Shown here in pieces: positions 6,715 to 10,192 of a stretch of DNA of 10,192 nt; positions within the stretch are counted from its first letter, which is position 1, and every line of letters begins with the position of its first letter. Source of the stretch: Chloroflexota bacterium (lineage in GTDB: Bacteria; Chloroflexota; Anaerolineae; Anaerolineales; Villigracilaceae); assembly GCA_021796315.1 (NCBI GenBank), contig JAJYOH010000177.1:1-10192 (forward strand), read 5' to 3'. The translations under genes were made by a program, and so were the position numbers. The notes under the pieces were generated by a model, which searched no databases, was not told the DNA's origin, and was given only the letters and a program-made list of their open reading frames with translations.

Positions 6715-8560
6715 GATCTAAGTGATCTATCTCCGCGATCCTTTCCGCGGAGACTCGCCCATCGCGATCCCAACCACGTTCTTGGTAATAATCGTCGAGC
6801 ATGTTCTGGAATTGTTCGCGGTCAATATGATGGCCTTTGGTCTGACGTGCGGGCATGGGGTCGTCGAAGTAGCGTTTGGGTAAAGTATCATCGGCGCGCG
6901 TCAAGCCGAAGTCCGCGTTGATGAGGCGTTCGGTATCCAGCGTTCGGCAGCCCACTGCGCGCAGACTCTCAGGCGTATATTCGAATCCAGTGGAAGCCGC
7001 AATCAAATCGCAAAATTCTTCATAGCCCAATAAGTGCGGGCTGTTGAATCCGCGCGTGACAAATTTGCAGATGCCGAGGCTGTCGGTCACCGCAAAGATG
7101 TCATCGCTCCAGGCGATGATGAGACCTTTATCCTTGTATCCCGTCGGATCGGGATCGTTAGCGCGCCCATAAATTTTTGCGCGTACTTCATCGGGAAGTT
7201 TGAAGACTTCAAGCGTGGGGCGGTTGCGTAAATGATCCGCGCCGCGGCTGGCGACGGCAATCCCCAACGCAAAGCCTTTGAAATATCGTACATCGTGCGG
7301 GTCGGACTGCGGCAAATTTTTTACAGCGATCAAATAATCGCCTGCCTCAGGCGGGAAGAATCGTATCGCCTGAGAACTTTCAGCCAACCTATCCCCAAAG
7401 CCGCGCCGATAGGCAATGTCTTCGATCAACGCGTGAACGGTTTCGTAATCGCCCCAATTTAAGGGAGTGCCAGTCATTGAATCATCAATCAAGCCGCGTT
7501 GATACAACTCCATCGCCCATGCGATGATCGTACCTGTTGAAGAAGCATCCAGTCCCAAATCGTTGACCAGATTGTTCAAAGCAATCACTTGCTCGGTCGG
7601 CGCGATGCCGATGTTTGCGCCGAGCAAGCCTATCGTTGAATATTCGGGACCCTCACCGCCAAGTGTGTTGCGGTGGCGGCAATGCACCACGCAGGACGTG
7701 CATGCCAGCATCTTGTCCGAAAACTTTTCGATCTCCTCGGCGTTGAGCGTATCTTCGAAAAAATTATCCTGACTGTTGCGCGTGCGGATCGCGCCGAGTC
7801 GGTTGCTCACTTCATACAACAAAGGCGTGCCAACTTTTCCAAGCACCTGCACGATCCTTGAATTCTTCAACTCATCCTGTTGCTGAAGCCTCAGTGCGCG
7901 CAACGCGTCTTTTTGTGCGACTTCAATCGTATTCCCGCCGCGCGCCACGATGGCTTTGAGATTCTTACTGCCCATGACTGCGCCCATGCCGCAGCGCCCC
8001 GCCGTATTTTTTTTGCCCGTCATGATCGCGGCCATGCGGACTAACTTTTCTCCGGAAGGCCCGATCACTGCGGATACAGTTCCCGCTCCATGCCTGACTT
8101 TGAGTTGATCCTGCGCCTCGATCACGTTCACCCCCCAGAGCCCATTTGCAGGCAGGAGGCTGATCTTTCCATCTTCGAGCAATAGGTACGATGGTTCCTG
8201 TGCGCGGCCTAGAATAACGAGACGGTCGAATCCCGCTTTGCGCATAGCGGCCGCGAAGAAGCCGCCGCAGTTTGAGTCTCCCAGAATCCCGCTTTCGGGC
8301 GAACGCGCCGAGACGTTAAAGCGCGCCGCGTTGGGCGCGATGGTGCCTGTCAGCAACCCCGCGCCGATAATAAGCGGGTTGCGCGGATCGAATGCGTCAA
8401 TGTCGCGTGGGTCGCCGTGCGCGCGCAGGTAACGACGCAGGTATGCCATGTTCATTCCGCGTCCGCCCAGATAGGCGCGTATCAATTCATCAGGCGTGGA
8501 AGTGATTTTTATTTCTCCATTGCTGAGATTGATAATGGCGATGGGCGATTGATAGTTCAC
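6689..8560 (-). CDS. Aldehyde:ferredoxin oxidoreductase family (tungsten/molybdenum pterin enzyme)
   Basis: A 623-residue AOR-family enzyme. Such enzymes oxidise aldehydes to carboxylic acids with ferredoxin as acceptor (or reduce acids), using a bis-pterin tungsten or molybdenum site and one [4Fe-4S] cluster. Cluster cysteines are 287, 290 and 294 (CTSCVVHC) and 498 (LGICKF), nearly the same spacing as Pyrococcus furiosus AOR. Glu306 (GPEYST) and His443 (ADHLR) correspond to its active-site Glu and His. Pterin-site segments NTAGRCGMGAVMGSKNLKAI and GLDASSTG are present. The start is GTG at 8560, preceded by GGAGG at the ideal distance; a longer reading from 8605 would overlap MoaD by 44 bases and has no such support. 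The last seven residues (VIARSER) and the TAG stop come from a palindromic repeat. The MoaD-like gene ends 1 base before it. The aldehyde substrate is unknown. Confidence 0.92.
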   Translation of the reverse strand: MNYQSPIAIINLSNGEIKITSTPDELIRAYLGGRGMNMAYLRRYLRAHGDPRDIDAFDPRNPLIIGAGLLTGTIAPNAARFNVSARSPESGILGDSNCGGFFAAAMRKAGFDRLVILGRAQEPSYLLLEDGKISLLPANGLWGVNVIEAQDQLKVRHGAGTVSAVIGPSGEKLVRMAAIMTGKKNTAGRCGMGAVMGSKNLKAIVARGGNTIEVAQKDALRALRLQQQDELKNSRIVQVLGKVGTPLLYEVSNRLGAIRTRNSQDNFFEDTLNAEEIEKFSDKMLACTSCVVHCRHRNTLGGEGPEYSTIGLLGANIGIAPTEQVIALNNLVNDLGLDASSTGTIIAWAMELYQRGLIDDSMTGTPLNWGDYETVHALIEDIAYRRGFGDRLAESSQAIRFFPPEAGDYLIAVKNLPQSDPHDVRYFKGFALGIAVASRGADHLRNRPTLEVFKLPDEVRAKIYGRANDPDPTGYKDKGLIIAWSDDIFAVTDSLGICKFVTRGFNSPHLLGYEEFCDLIAASTGFEYTPESLRAVGCRTLDTERLINADFGLTRADDTLPKRYFDDPMPARQTKGHHIDREQFQNMLDDYYQERGWDRDGRVSAERIAEIDHLDHVIARSER

Positions 8561-8561
8561 A

Positions 8562-8813
8562 TCAACCTCCCGCAATGGGCCAGACGAGATGAACGCGCGC
8601 GCCATCTGTCATCAAAGCGTCATTGGTCACTTCCACGTCACCTATAAAAATGTGAGGCGGAGTTTGGTCGAATTCAAGGCCGAGGCTTGGATACTGCTCT
8701 CGCAGCGCGGCCAGCAAATCGTCCGCGCGTGAGGCGGGGTTCATGGTCATCTCTATTTCACGCAACCCCACCGCGCGCCAGAAAGGTTCCGCAAGCCTGA
8801 CGTTGATCTTCAC
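8562..8813 (-). CDS. MoaD/ThiS-family ubiquitin-like sulfur carrier
   Basis: An 83-residue beta-grasp protein ending in Gly-Gly (WPIAGG), the mark of MoaD/ThiS sulfur carriers, whose C-terminus is adenylated and thiocarboxylated by a MoeB/ThiF-type enzyme. In the MoaD role it donates sulfur for the pterin dithiolene of Mo/W cofactors. The N-terminal strand MKINVRLAEPFW and the central ADDLLAALREQYPSL helix fit the fold. The start is GTG at 8813, one base after the stop of the synthase gene; an ATG at 8818 is out of frame. The gene sits directly before the AOR gene, a common arrangement for tungsten AORs, so it probably serves that enzyme's cofactor. A ThiS or other sulfur-transfer role cannot be excluded. 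No E1-like activating enzyme is in the window. Confidence 0.84.
   Translation of the reverse strand: MKINVRLAEPFWRAVGLREIEMTMNPASRADDLLAALREQYPSLGLEFDQTPPHIFIGDVEVTNDALMTDGARVHLVWPIAGG
8566..8570 (-). promoter_or_regulatory. Ribosome binding site that decides the AOR start
   Basis: GGAGG on the minus strand lies 5 bases before GTG at 8560. The same bases are part of the GGA GGT codons for the C-terminal Gly-Gly of the MoaD-like protein. This makes GTG 8560 far more likely than any upstream start. Confidence 0.8.
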
Positions 8814-8814
8814 T

Positions 8815-10128
8815 TCATACTCTCATTTGCACTTTCAGGAGTTCACGGTCAAGTTCTTCGTCGGTGACTTCCTGGTTGGCCCTCAGGCGGCGGTTCATCA
8901 CTGTAATGATCCTCCTGACGTCTTCATCGGTGAGCAGGCGATTGGAACGTTTGGCGACTTCCAAAATTTTTGCCACATAGGCGGGGTTTTCCTCGATCTT
9001 GTTCTTGCACAGGAAGAAACGCACATTATGTTCGCCCGACATGGGCCCGATTTCGATATCATGAACGCGCCCAACCATGCTGGCTGGCACACCGCAATAC
9101 ACGTGTTCTGCCAGCCATTCGTCATTCCTGCTAAGGGCTTTTGCAATTGCCGCGGCATGAACGCCCGTGGCGGTGCGGAATGAATCAGCGCCAACAACGG
9201 GGTAATTGAAGGGAATGACTGCGCCGCATTTTTCGGAGATCACTTCGCAATACTCGGGAAGCTTGGTCAGGTCGCGGGTTGACCAACCGAGCAGATTGAG
9301 GTTGACCAGCAGGAGCTCCATGGGTGTGTTGCCGCTTCGTTCCCCGATGCCCAAACCGCAGGCGTGGACTCGGTCTGCTCCCGCTTCGATTGCCGTCAGC
9401 GAATTGATGACGTCGAGTCCGCGATCTTTGTGACCATGCCAATCGATCCCAACATTTGGATCAATTTCATCCACCACCTTTCGCAGGAAAGCGATCAGCG
9501 CGCGGACGCCGTGCGGAGTGATATGCCCGACCGTGTCCGAAACGCAGATGCGATGCGCGCCAGCGCGAATGGCAGTGGTGTACACCTGGCGCAGAGTCTC
9601 GGGCTGTGCGCGGATCGTATCCTCGGTGACGAACATGACAGGGATTCCGTTCTTCACCGCGAAACTCACTGATTCCTCGGTCTGTTTCAGCAGAAAGTTG
9701 ATATCCCAGCCTTCCGCGTATTGGCGGATCGGGCTTGTGCCGAGGAAGATGGCGGCTTCGATGGGCGTTCCAACTTCCTGCGACACATCCACAATGGGAG
9801 CGATATCCGAAATTACGGAGCGTGCTGCGCTCTGAGGCTGAATGGGCATTTTCTGCTTGACGATCTCTCGTGCCAGGACCGTAACGTGGTATTTAAATTT
9901 TTCCCCCGTCCCGCACAAGCCTAGATCTGCCGCATCGATCCCCAGATCGTTCATCAGATAGAGCAGGTACACCTTGTCTTGGATCTCGGGCTGGATCACG
10001 GAGGGGGATTGCAACCCGTCGCGCAGGGTTTCGTCCGTGACCATGATGCGCTGTTTTGGTTTTTCAGGCGCGTCCACCAGGTTCCAATCGTAGATCAGTT
10101 CATGGGTATCGTTAGGATTTGTAGACAT
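8815..10128 (-). CDS. 2-isopropylmalate/homocitrate synthase-like enzyme (LeuA family, no regulatory domain)
   Basis: A 437-residue member of the DRE-TIM metallolyase family (LeuA, citramalate and homocitrate synthases), which condense acetyl-CoA with a 2-oxoacid. Signatures: TDETLRDGLQSP (31-42) with Arg36 and metal Asp37-type residues, SDTVGHITPHG (197-207), the metal-binding HxH in WHGHKDRGL (His231, His233), GLGIGERSGNTP (258-269), and TGVHAAAIAK (321-330). The protein ends soon after the linker subdomains and lacks the roughly 120-residue LeuA C-terminal domain that senses leucine, so feedback inhibition of that type is absent. Lys234 replaces the Asn usual in HxHND. ATG at 10128 is chosen because AAAGGAG lies about 7 bases upstream; an earlier ATG at 10158 would start inside a palindromic repeat. 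It is the first gene of the visible operon. LeuA, citramalate synthase or another 2-oxoacid specificity remain possible. Confidence 0.88.
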   Translation of the reverse strand: MSTNPNDTHELIYDWNLVDAPEKPKQRIMVTDETLRDGLQSPSVIQPEIQDKVYLLYLMNDLGIDAADLGLCGTGEKFKYHVTVLAREIVKQKMPIQPQSAARSVISDIAPIVDVSQEVGTPIEAAIFLGTSPIRQYAEGWDINFLLKQTEESVSFAVKNGIPVMFVTEDTIRAQPETLRQVYTTAIRAGAHRICVSDTVGHITPHGVRALIAFLRKVVDEIDPNVGIDWHGHKDRGLDVINSLTAIEAGADRVHACGLGIGERSGNTPMELLLVNLNLLGWSTRDLTKLPEYCEVISEKCGAVIPFNYPVVGADSFRTATGVHAAAIAKALSRNDEWLAEHVYCGVPASMVGRVHDIEIGPMSGEHNVRFFLCKNKIEENPAYVAKILEVAKRSNRLLTDEDVRRIITVMNRRLRANQEVTDEELDRELLKVQMRV

Positions 10129-10156
10129 AGTTTTCTCCTTTGGCAAAACAAACATC

Positions 10157-10192
10157 ATGTCATTGCGAGGACGGCGCTCTTCCGTCCGAAGC
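10157..10192. repeat. REP-like palindromic repeat, cut by the window edge
   Basis: The conserved arm ATGTCATTGCGAGG (10157-10170) is followed by an inner stem GGACGG/CCGTCC (10169-10174, 10182-10187) with a 7-base loop, then GAAGC at the edge, the beginning of the GAAGCAATC arm seen in other copies. It ends 28 bases before the synthase start. Confidence 0.82.

Noticed and set aside
8561..8605. Longer AOR start at 8605
   Set aside because: It adds 15 non-family residues, overlaps MoaD by 44 bases and lacks a ribosome binding site as good as the GGAGG before GTG 8560.
10129..10158. Longer synthase start at 10158
   Set aside because: The ATG lies in the palindromic repeat and the extra residues translate the Shine-Dalgarno region; ATG 10128 has an AAAGGAG site at good spacing.

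Overview
The window is almost entirely coding, and every supported gene lies on the minus strand, so it reads from right to left. GC is moderate, a little above half by eye. Four [4Fe-4S] or tungsten/molybdenum-pterin type proteins and a hemerythrin point to an anaerobic or microaerophilic bacterium. Short archaeal-type LeuC/LeuD, frequent GTG starts and many intergenic palindromes of the TCATTGCGAGG type would fit an Anaerolineae-like Chloroflexota genome. That placement is an inference from general resemblance, not shown by the sequence.

Reading right to left, the first block (10128 to 1407) runs: a LeuA/homocitrate-synthase-like enzyme, a small MoaD/ThiS ubiquitin-like protein, an aldehyde:ferredoxin oxidoreductase (AOR), a LeuC-type dehydratase large subunit, a 689-residue fusion of an acyl-CoA-ligase-like protein with a LeuD-type dehydratase small subunit, a LeuB-type decarboxylating dehydrogenase, and a hemerythrin-like protein. 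A terminator-like hairpin (1331-1388) follows. The second block (1224 to 1, running off the edge) holds an alpha/beta hydrolase and the start of a glutaconate-CoA-transferase-type beta subunit, joined by a GTGA stop/start overlap.

The synthase, LeuC, LeuD and LeuB homologues together form a complete 2-oxoacid +1 carbon elongation cycle: condensation with acetyl-CoA, isomerisation through a dehydrated intermediate, then NAD-dependent oxidative decarboxylation. This could simply be leucine biosynthesis. However, the synthase lacks the C-terminal feedback domain, the dehydratase has unusual residues at specificity and active-site positions, and the module is interleaved with an AOR, its likely cofactor-related MoaD protein and a ligase-like domain that has lost its catalytic lysine. 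A specialised pathway linking 2-oxoacid elongation to ferredoxin-dependent aldehyde/acid chemistry is therefore a reasonable hypothesis.

Four gene junctions carry a REP-like palindromic repeat (10157-10192, 6618-6714, 5295-5329, 3087-3201). Its inner stem differs in sequence between copies but stays paired. One copy supplies the last codons and the stop of the AOR gene. No tRNA, rRNA, CRISPR array, transposase or other mobile gene was seen. There is no gene-free stretch longer than 300 bases.
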